Below, one piece after another: positions 31,024 through 42,840 of a stretch of 45,696 bases of DNA. This DNA is from Acidobacteriota bacterium. Its GTDB lineage: Bacteria; Acidobacteriota; Vicinamibacteria; Vicinamibacterales; Fen-181. Position 1 is the stretch's first letter, and each line of letters begins with the position of its first letter. The DNA lies in assembly GCA_003170135.1 (NCBI GenBank), contig PMZR01000056.1:1-45696 (forward strand). The letters are read 5' to 3'. The position numbers and the translations under genes are program-made. Under the pieces are notes generated by a model. The model did no database searches and was not told where the DNA came from. It worked only from the letters and a program-made list of their open reading frames with translations.

Positions 31024-31869
31024 TCACTTCGCACCGGCCGTCTGGTCCTGCCCGCGGAGCTTCGAGCTCATGTGCAGCGTGTCGGCGTGCCCGGCTCGTC
31101 CGTTGCGCACCGCGACGATCTCGGCGAGGATGCTGACCGCGATCTCTGCCGGCGTCACGGCGCCGATGTCGAGGCCGATGGGCGCCCGGATCTGCTGCAG
31201 CCAGTCGGCCGGGCAGCCGCCCGCCGTGAGCTCGTCGAAGATCCGCTTCACCTTGGCCCGGCTGCCGATCATCCCGACGTATCGAAAGGGACGCCCGGCG
31301 ACCGCGCGCAGCGCATCGAGGTCGTGCTTGTGACCGCGCGTCACGACCACGAGGAAGCTGTTGGCGGGCCATTGTATGCGCCCGAGCGCGTCGGCAATCG
31401 TATCGACCAGGATTTCCGTGGCCTCGGGGAACCGGTCGCGGCTCGCGAATCGCTCGCGGTCGTCGAGCACGTGGACGTGAAAGCCCGTCCCGGCAGCGAA
31501 CCGTCCGAGGCAGGCGGAGACGTGGCCGGCGCCAACGAGGTAGAGGTGCGCGGCTGGCTCCAGCGGTTCGATGTAGACCTCCATCTGCCCCCCGCAAATC
31601 AACCCCGATTCCTCGGCCAGGTCGTCGCTCAGTTCGTAACGGACGACTTGCGCCTGGCGCGTGCGCAGCGCCTCACGCGCCTTCAGCGCCGCGTCGCTTT
31701 CATAGCACCCGCCGCCGATGGTCCCGATGGTACGGCCGTCGGCATAGACGAGCATCTTCGCGCCGACGCGCTGGGGCGTCGAACCGCTGGTCCTGACGAT
31801 GGTCACGAGCGCGGCGGCGTCTCCCCGATCGAGGGCGGACACGACCGCGCGAAACACTTCTTCGTTCAT
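31024..31869 (-). CDS. XdhC/CoxI family protein
   Basis: The 281-residue protein has the XdhC_CoxI N-domain (ALVTIVRTSGSTPQRVGAKM, GTIGGGCYE, LICGGQMEVYIEP). A Rossmann-type XdhC_C domain follows (LYLVGAGHVS, VVTRGHKHD, YVGMIGSRAK, GLDIGAVTPAEIAVSILAEI). Relatives insert sulfurated molybdenum cofactor into xanthine dehydrogenase or CO dehydrogenase. No molybdenum hydroxylase gene is present in the window, so its partner is unknown. Start MNEEVF at 31869; the heptad array ends 4 nt upstream, leaving no ribosome-binding site. Confidence 0.9.
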   Translation of the reverse strand: MNEEVFRAVVSALDRGDAAALVTIVRTSGSTPQRVGAKMLVYADGRTIGTIGGGCYESDAALKAREALRTRQAQVVRYELSDDLAEESGLICGGQMEVYIEPLEPAAHLYLVGAGHVSACLGRFAAGTGFHVHVLDDRERFASRDRFPEATEILVDTIADALGRIQWPANSFLVVVTRGHKHDLDALRAVAGRPFRYVGMIGSRAKVKRIFDELTAGGCPADWLQQIRAPIGLDIGAVTPAEIAVSILAEIVAVRNGRAGHADTLHMSSKLRGQDQTAGAK

Positions 31870-31873
31870 GGTC

Positions 31874-31901
31874 TGGAGCCTGGAGCCTGGAGCCCGGAGC
31901 C
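31874..31901. repeat. Heptad array between PBP gene and xdhC
   Basis: Four units on the sense strand read GGCTCCG, GGCTCCA, GGCTCCA, GGCTCCA. The array begins 2 nt after the PBP stop codon and ends 4 nt before the xdhC ATG, so it is essentially the whole gap. Confidence 0.85.
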
Positions 31902-31903
31902 TT

Positions 31904-34282
31904 CTAGTACTTGTGCAGCTCGCACGCATCGACGGGCGCGGTGCCCGCGAGGAACGCCTCCCGGAACGTGCGCGGGCACGTCGGCAAGGACAGCTTCCCG
32001 GTGTCCTTGTCGATTTCCACGAAGTCGATGCCGGCGGGCACGCCGAACTCGATGTTCGGGCGTCCGGCCAGCGCCCGGAGCATGAAACTCGTCCAGATGG
32101 GCAGCGCGGCCTGCGCGCCGCTCAGGCCGAGGGGCTGGTTTTCGTCGAGGCCCACCCAGACGACGGTGAGCAGCTCGGGCGTGAAGCCGACGAACCAGGC
32201 GTCGCGCAGATCGTTGGTGGTGCCCGTTTTGCCCGCCGCGTCGAGAGCGAACCCCGATCCGCGGACCGCCGCCGCGGTGCCCTCGTTGATGACGCTGCGC
32301 ATCATGTTCAGCACGAGGAACGTGGTGTCCGGGCGCGTCACACGCCTGGCCGGCGGGACCGGCACGGGGGCGAGGTCCCTGGGGCCGCTCATGATCCGCA
32401 GGATCGTGCGCAGCGGGCGCACCTCGCCGAAATTGGGAAACGCGGTGTAGGCCGTCGCGATCTCGATGGGCGTCGCTTCGAAGACGCCAAGCGCGATTGA
32501 CGGGTACGGGTGCGGCGCGGTGCCCGTGCCGAAGCGCTTCCAGAGGTTGGCCACCTCGTCGTACCCCGTCATCTCGGCCACCTTGGCTGTCGCCGCGTTC
32601 TTCGAGTGCGCGAGCGCGTGGCGCAGCGTGACCGGGCCGTCGTATTCGCCCTCGTAGTTGCCCGGCTCCCACGTCTTGTCCTCGAAGTAAAACGTCGTCG
32701 GCTCGTCCACGACGACGGTGGCCGGCGTCATGTCGGTGCGCCCGTCGGCCGCGGCCTTCTCGAAAGCCGCGAGGTACACGAACGGTTTGAACACGGATCC
32801 CGGCTGGCGCTTGGCGCTGATGGCGCGGTTGTATTGCGACTGGTTGTACGACCGTCCGCCCACCATGGCCAGGATCTCGCCGGTCCGCGGGTCCACGGCA
32901 ATCAGCGCCGCCTGGGGAACGGTCTTCCGCTTGCGTCGGGCGAGCATCTGGTCGACCTGCAGCAGTCCTTCGCGGACCGAATCCTGCGCGAGGCGCTGCA
33001 GGTGGAGGTCGAGCGTCGTGTAGACGTCCACCGGCTGCGTCGTCTTCATGACGCCCGCGAACTGGTCGGAAAGGGTCTGGCCGACCAGGTCCACGAAATA
33101 CGGCGCCTCGGCCTCGAGCGCGCGGGCCACCACCGTGAGCGGCTCGCGCGATGCCTGGTCGGCCGCCTCGCGGGTGACGAACCCGTCGTCGGCCATCTGC
33201 CGGAGGACCACGTTCCGGCGGTCGCGGGCCCGCGTGGCGTTGACGAACGGCGACAGGACCTGGGGCGAGTGGATGACGCCGGCGATCGTCGCGGCCTCGG
33301 CCAGGCTGAGGTTGTACACGTCCTTGCCGAAAAAGAGGCGCGCGGCCTCCGGGACGCCGTGGATGCCAAACGAGCCGCGCTGTCCGAGGTAGACCTCGTT
33401 GAGATACAGCTCCAGCACCTCGTCCTTCGAGGCGCGCCGTTCGAGGACCATCGCCATGAACGCCTCGAGCGCCTTGCGGCGCACCGACTTCTCGGTCGGG
33501 TTGACCATGACGGAGGCGAGGAAGACGTTCTTGACGAGTTGCTGGGTGATGGTACTGCCGCCCGAGAGGTACGACTTCTCGCCGCGCAGGTTGCTGAGGA
33601 GCGCGCCGACGGCGCCAATCGGATCGACGCCGGGGTGTTCGTAGAAGCGGTGGTCCTCGATCGCCAGGACCGCCTGGACCATCGGCTTCGGGATCTTCGC
33701 CAGCGGCACTTCCCGGCGCTTCTCGCGGCTTGCCGAGATGAGGGCCGTGAGCAGCGGCGGGTCGAGCATCAGGCTTTGCGTCTGGCCGGCGCCGACCAGC
33801 TCGAGCCGCTCGAGCCGTTCAGGGAGCGGGGCCGGCTGCGCGGCGGGCGTCTTCGCCGTCGCAGTTTTCGCTGCGGCCGGCTTGCGGAAAATCGCGCGCG
33901 CGATTTTGCCCGCCGTCGGCCCGGTGCGCGGTGACAGCACGATGGTGTCGTTTGCGACCGCGAACTCGCCCGCCCGCTGTACCTTCGCTTGCTGCGCGTA
34001 CCCCAGGTCGTTGAGCCGTTCGATCAGCTGACGCGGGGACATCATCTCGCCGGTGCGCAGTTCGATGGGCCGCCCGAAGACGCGCGGCAGCGCATGGTCG
34101 CGTTCGCCGTGCAGCCGCTCGTCGATCAGCCGGGAGAAGACGACGTAGTAATAGCCGCCCACGATGGACAGGCACACGACCGGCACGGCAAGCGCGACGA
34201 GCAGCACGATCCGCCAGCGGCGGCGGCGCTTGGGCAGCGCCTTCTTCCGATCCCCAGGTTTTCGAACGGCAGTCTGGTCCAC
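31904..34282 (-). CDS. Bifunctional penicillin-binding protein, PBP1B-like
   Basis: The 792-residue protein has one N-terminal membrane helix (~24-48) and a UB2H-like domain (~65-125, VFGRPIELR...LIERLNDLGY), the PBP1B hallmark. A GT51 glycosyltransferase has catalytic Glu in IEDHRFYEHPG (~208), GGSTITQQLVKN and KVxE-like motifs. The transpeptidase has SVFK (~496), SKN and KTGTT. It polymerises and crosslinks peptidoglycan. The GTG start lies 30 bases after bshC, so the genes share a transcript. The gap holds a possible two-unit remnant of a heptad array (GGCCCAA, AGCCGAT). Confidence 0.93.
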   Translation of the reverse strand: MDQTAVRKPGDRKKALPKRRRRWRIVLLVALAVPVVCLSIVGGYYYVVFSRLIDERLHGERDHALPRVFGRPIELRTGEMMSPRQLIERLNDLGYAQQAKVQRAGEFAVANDTIVLSPRTGPTAGKIARAIFRKPAAAKTATAKTPAAQPAPLPERLERLELVGAGQTQSLMLDPPLLTALISASREKRREVPLAKIPKPMVQAVLAIEDHRFYEHPGVDPIGAVGALLSNLRGEKSYLSGGSTITQQLVKNVFLASVMVNPTEKSVRRKALEAFMAMVLERRASKDEVLELYLNEVYLGQRGSFGIHGVPEAARLFFGKDVYNLSLAEAATIAGVIHSPQVLSPFVNATRARDRRNVVLRQMADDGFVTREAADQASREPLTVVARALEAEAPYFVDLVGQTLSDQFAGVMKTTQPVDVYTTLDLHLQRLAQDSVREGLLQVDQMLARRKRKTVPQAALIAVDPRTGEILAMVGGRSYNQSQYNRAISAKRQPGSVFKPFVYLAAFEKAAADGRTDMTPATVVVDEPTTFYFEDKTWEPGNYEGEYDGPVTLRHALAHSKNAATAKVAEMTGYDEVANLWKRFGTGTAPHPYPSIALGVFEATPIEIATAYTAFPNFGEVRPLRTILRIMSGPRDLAPVPVPPARRVTRPDTTFLVLNMMRSVINEGTAAAVRGSGFALDAAGKTGTTNDLRDAWFVGFTPELLTVVWVGLDENQPLGLSGAQAALPIWTSFMLRALAGRPNIEFGVPAGIDFVEIDKDTGKLSLPTCPRTFREAFLAGTAPVDACELHKY

Positions 34283-34312
34283 GAGACCTCAGGAAATCGG
34301 CTTTGGGCCTTA

Positions 34313-35962
34313 TCAAATCGCCATGACCCAGTGCTGTCCCGCGTCCAGCGGCAGTTCCGCGAGGAGCCGTTCGACCAGCGCCGGGCCGTACCGATCGAGA
34401 AAATAGACGGCGCCGACTGCGCGTTCCTGCAGCGCGCCGCCGGGGAACGCCAGGCCGCGCGTGCGGCTGAACTGTCGCCGGAGCGTGTCGTCGCGGCGCT
34501 TGGCCGCGTGGACGATCTTGTCGCGCAAGGTGTCGAGGTCGTGCTTCATGCGCCCGAGCGCCGACCGTGCGGCGCCCTCGAGCGTCGGATCGAGGAGTTG
34601 CACCGACTCGGCCAGCGTTTCCATGCGCGCGGTCACGGTCGCGTCGGCGTCGCGCCAGGCCCCTTCGACCGAGGGCGGCAGCTGCTGCTCGAGCAGGTGA
34701 TTGAGCGCGCTTTCATCGTCCCGTTGGAGCGCCTCGAAGGGCAGCCCGGTCTTCGTGAGGAACCGGATGCTCGCCGAGTCGACGAGCGTCGCGCTCGCCC
34801 GCGGCACCATCAACGGCATCGGCACGCCGAAGCGCTCGTACACGCCGCGAAGCTGCGCCAGGTAGGCCAGCTCGTTCGGGCCCGCGACGTAGCTGATCGA
34901 CGGGAACAGCGAATCCTGCACCAGCGGCCGCAGCAGGACGTTCGGACTGAACGAGGCAGGCCGTTCGTCCAGTTCCTTCAACAGGTCGGCGGCGCTCCGC
35001 CTGACCGTGCCCACCATCAGCCCGTCTCCGACCCGATGAATGGGCTCCCGGGCGCCGTTCAGGTGAAACAAGGCGACGGCGTCCTCGTTGGCCGTGACCT
35101 GCGCATGATAGCCACGTTCCACCAGGTCGCGGCCCGCCTTTGCTGCGATAGCGGCGGTCCGGCCGGGTTCCTCGAGCTCGCGCGCGAACACGTCGCGGAC
35201 AAACGGCTTCGTCGCGGGATCCGAAGCGTCGTACACGATGAGGCCGTGCTCGCCCAGGACCTGCAGCATCCAGCGCACGAAGGCGCCGGACATCGTCGCA
35301 TCGGTGCGGTAGGCGGCGCGCAGCTGCTCGACGAGCGACGTCGTGAAGTCGGTCGGCGGCAGCGTGTCCCGCAGCGCGTCAATGGCCGGCCCCGCGGTCG
35401 CGTCGAGCCGGATGGCGGCGACCGGCGCGACGCCGGCGCCGGGAAGCGTCGGCAGCGTGATCGGCCGGCGCTCCAGGTCGCGGTCCAGCACCCAGCACGT
35501 CGCCACCTCGTTCCAGTCGTGGTCCTCGGATTCGACCCAGAACGCGGCCACCGCCGGCACGCCGTAGGTGGCGCGCACGTGCGCGGCCAGCTTGATGGCG
35601 GTCACCGCCTTGAGCAGCGTGTAGAGCGGTCCGCCGAACAGTCCGGCCTGCTGACCGGTGACGATGGCGACCGTGCGGTCGTCGCGCAGCTCGTCGGCCG
35701 CGGCGATCGCCGCTCGTGGCGCATCGTGGCGTCGCTGCTGATCGACGATGGCGTCCGCGATCCGGGCTCGCGGCCTCCGGCTCCCCTGCACCCGGTCGAT
35801 CGCCGCCCGCCACGCCGCCGGCTCGGCGGGATTGCCCGCGAAAAACGGGGCGAGGTTCGCGAACGCGTACGTGTAATCGGCCGTCAACCGGGAAATTCCC
35901 GGCAGTCGGCGCACATCAACGGGCAGGCGGTTGGCTGCGATGGACTGGGTCGGGTTCGCCAC
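34313..35962 (-). CDS. bshC: Bacillithiol synthase BshC (cysteine-adding enzyme)
   Basis: The 549-residue protein has the BshC hallmark VTGQQAGLFGGPLYTLLK near residue 101, then FWVESEDHDWNEV, PNVLLRPLVQDSLFP and a helical C-terminal coiled coil. BshC adds cysteine to glucosamine-malate in the last step of bacillithiol synthesis. bshA and bshB are not in the window. The protein suggests bacillithiol rather than glutathione as the low-mass thiol. The GTG start is just downstream of a promoter with a perfect TTGACA. Confidence 0.95.
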   Translation of the reverse strand: MANPTQSIAANRLPVDVRRLPGISRLTADYTYAFANLAPFFAGNPAEPAAWRAAIDRVQGSRRPRARIADAIVDQQRRHDAPRAAIAAADELRDDRTVAIVTGQQAGLFGGPLYTLLKAVTAIKLAAHVRATYGVPAVAAFWVESEDHDWNEVATCWVLDRDLERRPITLPTLPGAGVAPVAAIRLDATAGPAIDALRDTLPPTDFTTSLVEQLRAAYRTDATMSGAFVRWMLQVLGEHGLIVYDASDPATKPFVRDVFARELEEPGRTAAIAAKAGRDLVERGYHAQVTANEDAVALFHLNGAREPIHRVGDGLMVGTVRRSAADLLKELDERPASFSPNVLLRPLVQDSLFPSISYVAGPNELAYLAQLRGVYERFGVPMPLMVPRASATLVDSASIRFLTKTGLPFEALQRDDESALNHLLEQQLPPSVEGAWRDADATVTARMETLAESVQLLDPTLEGAARSALGRMKHDLDTLRDKIVHAAKRRDDTLRRQFSRTRGLAFPGGALQERAVGAVYFLDRYGPALVERLLAELPLDAGQHWVMAI

Positions 35963-35970
35963 GGGGTGCT

Positions 35971-36000
35971 ACTGTCTCAGAGGGCCCCGGAACGTGTCAA
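35971..36000 (-). promoter_or_regulatory. bshC promoter
   Basis: On the minus strand TTGACA (36000-35995), an 18-bp spacer and GACAGT (35976-35971) end 8 nt before the bshC GTG, predicting a leader of at most a few bases. It is divergent from the pseudokinase promoter. Confidence 0.5.
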
Positions 36001-36040
36001 GGCGGCGCACGCGGGCCGTCAAGCGGCACGCCTACCGTCG

Positions 36041-36069
36041 TTGAACGGCGAACCTTTCAATGTTAGCAT
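36041..36069 (+). promoter_or_regulatory. Promoter of the pseudokinase-carAB unit
   Basis: TTGAAC (36041-36046), a 17-bp spacer and TAGCAT (36064-36069). The predicted start lies about 20 bases before the AAGGGGAG ribosome-binding site's end and the CTG start at 36097. Confidence 0.5.
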
Positions 36070-36096
36070 CAGGAATCTTCAAGGGGAGTTCACCCG

Positions 36097-38199
36097 CTGA
36101 CCGGAGAGACGCCTTCCTACCCGGCTCCCGGCGCATTCGGGCGCTTCGAAGTCCTGCACCAGGTGGGTGCGGGAGTGCTGGGCCCCGTTTTTCTCGCTCG
36201 CGATCCGGAAACCACCCGGTCCGTTGCCGTCAAGGTCTTTCGCCTCGACATTACGCCCGAGCAGGCTGCCGAGTTCGCCGCCGAACTCGCCAGGGTTGCG
36301 CAGGCCCACCTCGTACATCCGGCGATCATCGCGCCGATCGACGCGGGCGTCGAGGGGACGGTCGCCTACCTCGTCACCGACTACCTGGCCGCCGAATCGC
36401 TCGATGCGGCCATCCGCCAGTACGGCCCCGCCCCGGTGGCCCAGGCGATGCGGATTCTCACCAGTGTCGCGGGCGCGCTCGATTTCGCCGCGGCGGTCGG
36501 CGTCCACCACGGTGCGCTGCACCCGCGCGATCTGCTCGTCACGCCTGACGACACCCGCGTCACGGGCCTCGGCGTCGGTCCCGCGCTCGAGAAGATCGGC
36601 CTGCGCGCGCCGATGCGCCGTCCCTACGTGGCACCGGAGCGCGTGCAGCGCGAGAGCTGGGATGCGCGGGCCGACATCTACTCGCTCGCCATCCTGGCGC
36701 GCGACCTGCTCGTCGGCCGGCCGCGGCCCGATCGCGAATCGGGCGCCGAGCCGCGCCTGGCGGACGATGAGGCGGCACGCCTGCAACCGGTCTTCGCGAA
36801 GGCCCTCGCCGCGCGGGCCGGGGACCGGTTCTCTTCGGCGCTCGAGTTCATCGGCGCCGTTCAGCATGTGCTCGCGGCTGGCGGCACGGCGGCGGCGGTC
36901 GCGGCTGCCGAGCCTGAACATCGTCCGCAACGCGCCGAGAAGGGCAGGCAGCCGGTGCACGATCTGTTGTTGCCGCTCGAGGACGAAACCGCAGGTCGGG
37001 CGGAGCCCGCAGCAGGAGGTGAGGTCCGCCTCCGCCTCGACGACGACCAGGCGCGTCCCGACCTTCCGCCGGACGTGGACCTGCCGGCTGGCGAAGCCCG
37101 CATGGCCGGCCTGGCGGATCTCGATCTCGATGCCATGCCTGCCGGGCGCGAGGCGCGTGCCGACGCGATCGATCTGTCCGGGCTCGACAGCGACCTCACG
37201 CGCGACGACCCACACCCCTACAGCGAGCTGCCGGCAGCGCCGGCGTCGGTGGAAGCGATCGGGGAACCGGCCGCCTGGGACGATGCGGAAAATGGGGTCG
37301 GGAGCGATTACGCGCTCGGGACCGCTCCTGATGACAACGAGTCGCCGCCGGTGTCGAGACTGCCGGCGACCGAGCCATTTGCCACCGGCCTGCCGCAGGC
37401 CGCTGCTGCGCCGTATCGCGAGACACCCGCGCGCGATCCTCTTGGGCCGCGCCTCGGGCCGTTCGCGATCGTGCTCATCGTCGGACTGGTGCTGGGCGCA
37501 ATCGGCGGGTACCTGGTCGGGTTGAGCCAGCGCGGCACCCAGCCGCCGCTGCCAGCCAGGACCGACTCGCAGGGTCCAGCGTCGCCCGGTCCGGCGGCGC
37601 CAGGTGCCGTGGCGCCGCAATCGCCCGCCCAGGCGTCGGGCCGTGCGGGCGTGGCCGCCCGACCGCCCGCGCCGGTGACGCCGGCGCCACCGAGTGCCGC
37701 GCCTGCGACACCGGCGCCGGTGGCCGCGAACGGCGTGCTCATCGTCCGCACCACGCCACGCGGTGCCGCGGTGACCGTCAACGGCCGCCCGCGCGGCGTG
37801 ACGCCGCTTCGGCTGCGCGACCTCGCGCCCGGCCGATACATGATCCGTGTCACCCGGCGCGGCTATGCGAGCGACCAGCAGGAAGTGGTGCTGTCGGCCG
37901 CGTCACCCTCGTCTCCCGCGACGGTTACCTTTCCGTTGCGGCGTGCGGGCCGGGCAGAAGCGGTCAGCCGTACCACCTTCTTTGGTTCGCTGGCTGTCGA
38001 TTCTCTGCCCGCCGGCGCCCGCGTCTTCGTCGACGGTCACCTGGTGGGAAGGACGCCGATGGTCGCGCCACGCGTGGAGGTCGGCTCGCACGTCGTCCGC
38101 GTGGACCGGACCGGCTTCCATCCCTGGACCGCATCCGTCCAGGTTGTGTCGGGGCAGCGCCGCCGCGTGACCGCGTCCCTCGAGCGCGAATCCCAATGA
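36097..38199 (+). CDS. Transmembrane pseudokinase with two C-terminal PEGA domains, probable CTG start
   Basis: The kinase domain starts [13 protein letters not shown] and keeps the glycine loop (~23-30) and the VAVK lysine (~46). The catalytic HRDLKPxN loop is HGALHPRD (138-145) and DFG is GLG (157-159). Both catalytic aspartates are lost, so phosphotransfer is unlikely. A linker, one membrane helix (~452-475), an Ala/Pro stretch and two PEGA domains (~545-620 and ~628-700) follow. The inner domain may bind nucleotide or a partner while PEGA works outside. No ATG, GTG or TTG precedes the kinase N-terminus; CTG 36097 follows AAGGGGAG by 8 nt. GTG 36163 would remove the first strand. The stop overlaps carA as ATGA. 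Confidence 0.88.
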   Translation: MTGETPSYPAPGAFGRFEVLHQVGAGVLGPVFLARDPETTRSVAVKVFRLDITPEQAAEFAAELARVAQAHLVHPAIIAPIDAGVEGTVAYLVTDYLAAESLDAAIRQYGPAPVAQAMRILTSVAGALDFAAAVGVHHGALHPRDLLVTPDDTRVTGLGVGPALEKIGLRAPMRRPYVAPERVQRESWDARADIYSLAILARDLLVGRPRPDRESGAEPRLADDEAARLQPVFAKALAARAGDRFSSALEFIGAVQHVLAAGGTAAAVAAAEPEHRPQRAEKGRQPVHDLLLPLEDETAGRAEPAAGGEVRLRLDDDQARPDLPPDVDLPAGEARMAGLADLDLDAMPAGREARADAIDLSGLDSDLTRDDPHPYSELPAAPASVEAIGEPAAWDDAENGVGSDYALGTAPDDNESPPVSRLPATEPFATGLPQAAAAPYRETPARDPLGPRLGPFAIVLIVGLVLGAIGGYLVGLSQRGTQPPLPARTDSQGPASPGPAAPGAVAPQSPAQASGRAGVAARPPAPVTPAPPSAAPATPAPVAANGVLIVRTTPRGAAVTVNGRPRGVTPLRLRDLAPGRYMIRVTRRGYASDQQEVVLSAASPSSPATVTFPLRRAGRAEAVSRTTFFGSLAVDSLPAGARVFVDGHLVGRTPMVAPRVEVGSHVVRVDRTGFHPWTASVQVVSGQRRRVTASLERESQ

Positions 38200-39320
38200 G
38201 GGCTGTGCTGGGGCTCGAGGACGGGACCTGTTACGAGGGCCTCGCGGTCGGCGCGGCCGGTGAAGCAGGCGGCGAGGTCGTCTTCAACACGAGCATGACC
38301 GGCTACCAGGAGATCCTGACCGATCCGTCCTACGCCGGCCAGATCGTGACCATGACCGCGGCGCAGATCGGCAACTACGGCGTGACGCGCGAGGACGTGG
38401 AATCGCGGGCGCCGATGGTCGCCGGCTTCGTCGTGCGCGACGCCTCGCCCATTGCCAGCAACTGGCGCGCCTCCGACAGCCTCGATCGCTACCTCGAGAG
38501 CCATCACATCGTCGCCATCGGCGGCATCGACACGCGCGCGCTCACGCGCAAGCTCCGATCGGGCGGTGTGATGCGCGGCGTCATCGCCACGGGCGACGTG
38601 CGCGAAGACGACGTCGTCGAGCGGGCGCGAGCCGTGCCGCCGATGGAAGGGTCGGACCTGGTGCGCGGCGTCACCTGCGCGGCGCCGTTCGAATGGTCCA
38701 CCGAACCGTCGGCGCTGGGCGACCTGGTTCCGGCAGTCAGTCGCGTCGCGATCCGCCCGCTCCGCGTGGCCGCCTACGACTTCGGCGTGAAGTGGAACCT
38801 GCTGCGCCGGCTGACGGCATCCGGCTGCCAGGTGTCCGTCTATCCCGCGACGGCGCCCGCCACTGCGCTGCTCGAGAGCCGCCCCGACGGGATCTTCCTG
38901 AGCAACGGTCCCGGCGACCCGGCCGCGCTGGCCTATGCGATCGACAACGTGAAGACGATCCTGGACGCCGACGTGCCGGTGTTCGGCGTGTGCCTCGGTC
39001 ACCAGTTGCTCGCGCTCGCGCTCGGCGCCCGCACCTACAAGTTGAAGTTCGGTCACCGCGGGGCGAACCACCCGGTCCGGCAGGTGCGATCCGGGGCCGT
39101 CGAGATCACGTCGCAGAATCACGGCTTCGCCGTCGATCCCGCCAGCCTGCCGTCGTCGCTCGAGGTCACGCACGTCAACCTGTACGACGGGACGGTCGAG
39201 GGCCTGCGACACACCGGCAAGGCGGCTTTCTGCGTGCAGTACCACCCCGAAGCCTCGCCGGGGCCGCACGATTCGGGTTACCTGTTCGGGGAGTTCCTGG
39301 ACGCGATGGAACGGCGATAG
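38196..39320 (+). CDS. carA: Carbamoyl-phosphate synthase small subunit
   Basis: The 374-residue subunit has the CPSase small domain (LEDGTCYEG...[16 protein letters not shown]) and a class I glutaminase with nucleophile in [15 protein letters not shown] (~266) and the His-Glu pair in [12 protein letters not shown]. It releases ammonia from glutamine for CarB, feeding arginine and pyrimidine synthesis. The ATG overlaps the pseudokinase stop as ATGA. Confidence 0.97.
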   Translation: MRAVLGLEDGTCYEGLAVGAAGEAGGEVVFNTSMTGYQEILTDPSYAGQIVTMTAAQIGNYGVTREDVESRAPMVAGFVVRDASPIASNWRASDSLDRYLESHHIVAIGGIDTRALTRKLRSGGVMRGVIATGDVREDDVVERARAVPPMEGSDLVRGVTCAAPFEWSTEPSALGDLVPAVSRVAIRPLRVAAYDFGVKWNLLRRLTASGCQVSVYPATAPATALLESRPDGIFLSNGPGDPAALAYAIDNVKTILDADVPVFGVCLGHQLLALALGARTYKLKFGHRGANHPVRQVRSGAVEITSQNHGFAVDPASLPSSLEVTHVNLYDGTVEGLRHTGKAAFCVQYHPEASPGPHDSGYLFGEFLDAMERR

Positions 39321-39322
39321 TG

Positions 39323-39366
39323 GTAGGGGCGCACCCTAAGCCGCCCTTGGGCCATGGGGCCCCTAC
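39323..39366. repeat. GTAGGGGC-ended inverted repeat in the carA-carB gap
   Basis: GTAGGGGC (39323-39330) and GCCCCTAC (39359-39366) are perfect inverted arms around a 28-bp interior that has its own GCCCTTGGGC stem. It begins 2 bases after the carA stop. The same arm starts the palindrome at 43126 inside comEC. Confidence 0.75.
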
Positions 39367-39367
39367 A

Positions 39368-39402
39368 GCCCAAAGGCCAAAGGCCCAAGGCCTAAGGTCA
39401 GG
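39368..39402. repeat. Heptad array upstream of carB
   Basis: Five units: GCCCAAA, GGCCAAA, GGCCCAA, GGCCTAA, GGTCAGG. The last unit runs into the carB ribosome-binding region; AAGG motifs recur in the array. Confidence 0.8.
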
Positions 39403-39413
39403 TGAAGGCAAAA

Positions 39414-42680
<3,267 letters not shown>

Positions 42681-42697
42681 CGCGCGCGCCGCGAAGA

Positions 42698-42807
42698 GGC
42701 TCGAGGCTCAAGGCTTATGGCTTATGGCCAGTTGGGCTCAAGGCCTTGAGCCACGGGCCCTTAGCCTGACAGGCCCTGAGCCTTGAGCCCTAAGCCTTAA
42801 GCCTTTT
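42698..42807 (+). terminator. Inverted heptad array, terminator-like, after carB
   Basis: The left half has units GGCTCGA, GGCTCAA, GGCTTAT, GGCTTAT (42698-42725). The middle is a perfect 18-bp palindrome, GGCTCAAGGCCTTGAGCC (42735-42752). The right half has TGAGCCT, TGAGCCC, TAAGCCT, TAAGCCT (42777-42804), followed by a TTTT run. The two halves are the same unit family in opposite orientation and can pair, so RNA would fold into long hairpins ending at the T-run. Terminator function is inference. Confidence 0.6.
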
Positions 42808-42812
42808 CCCCC

Positions 42813-42839
42813 GGGCGCGCGGTTTGCTCACGCGCGCCC
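42813..42839 (+). promoter_or_regulatory. Hairpin touching the comEC start
   Basis: GGGCGCGCG and CGCGCGCCC form a perfect 9-bp GC stem around a 9-nt loop, ending 1 nt before the comEC GTG. No Shine-Dalgarno sequence is present between it and the start, so it could block initiation. Confidence 0.5.
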
Positions 42840-42840
42840 C

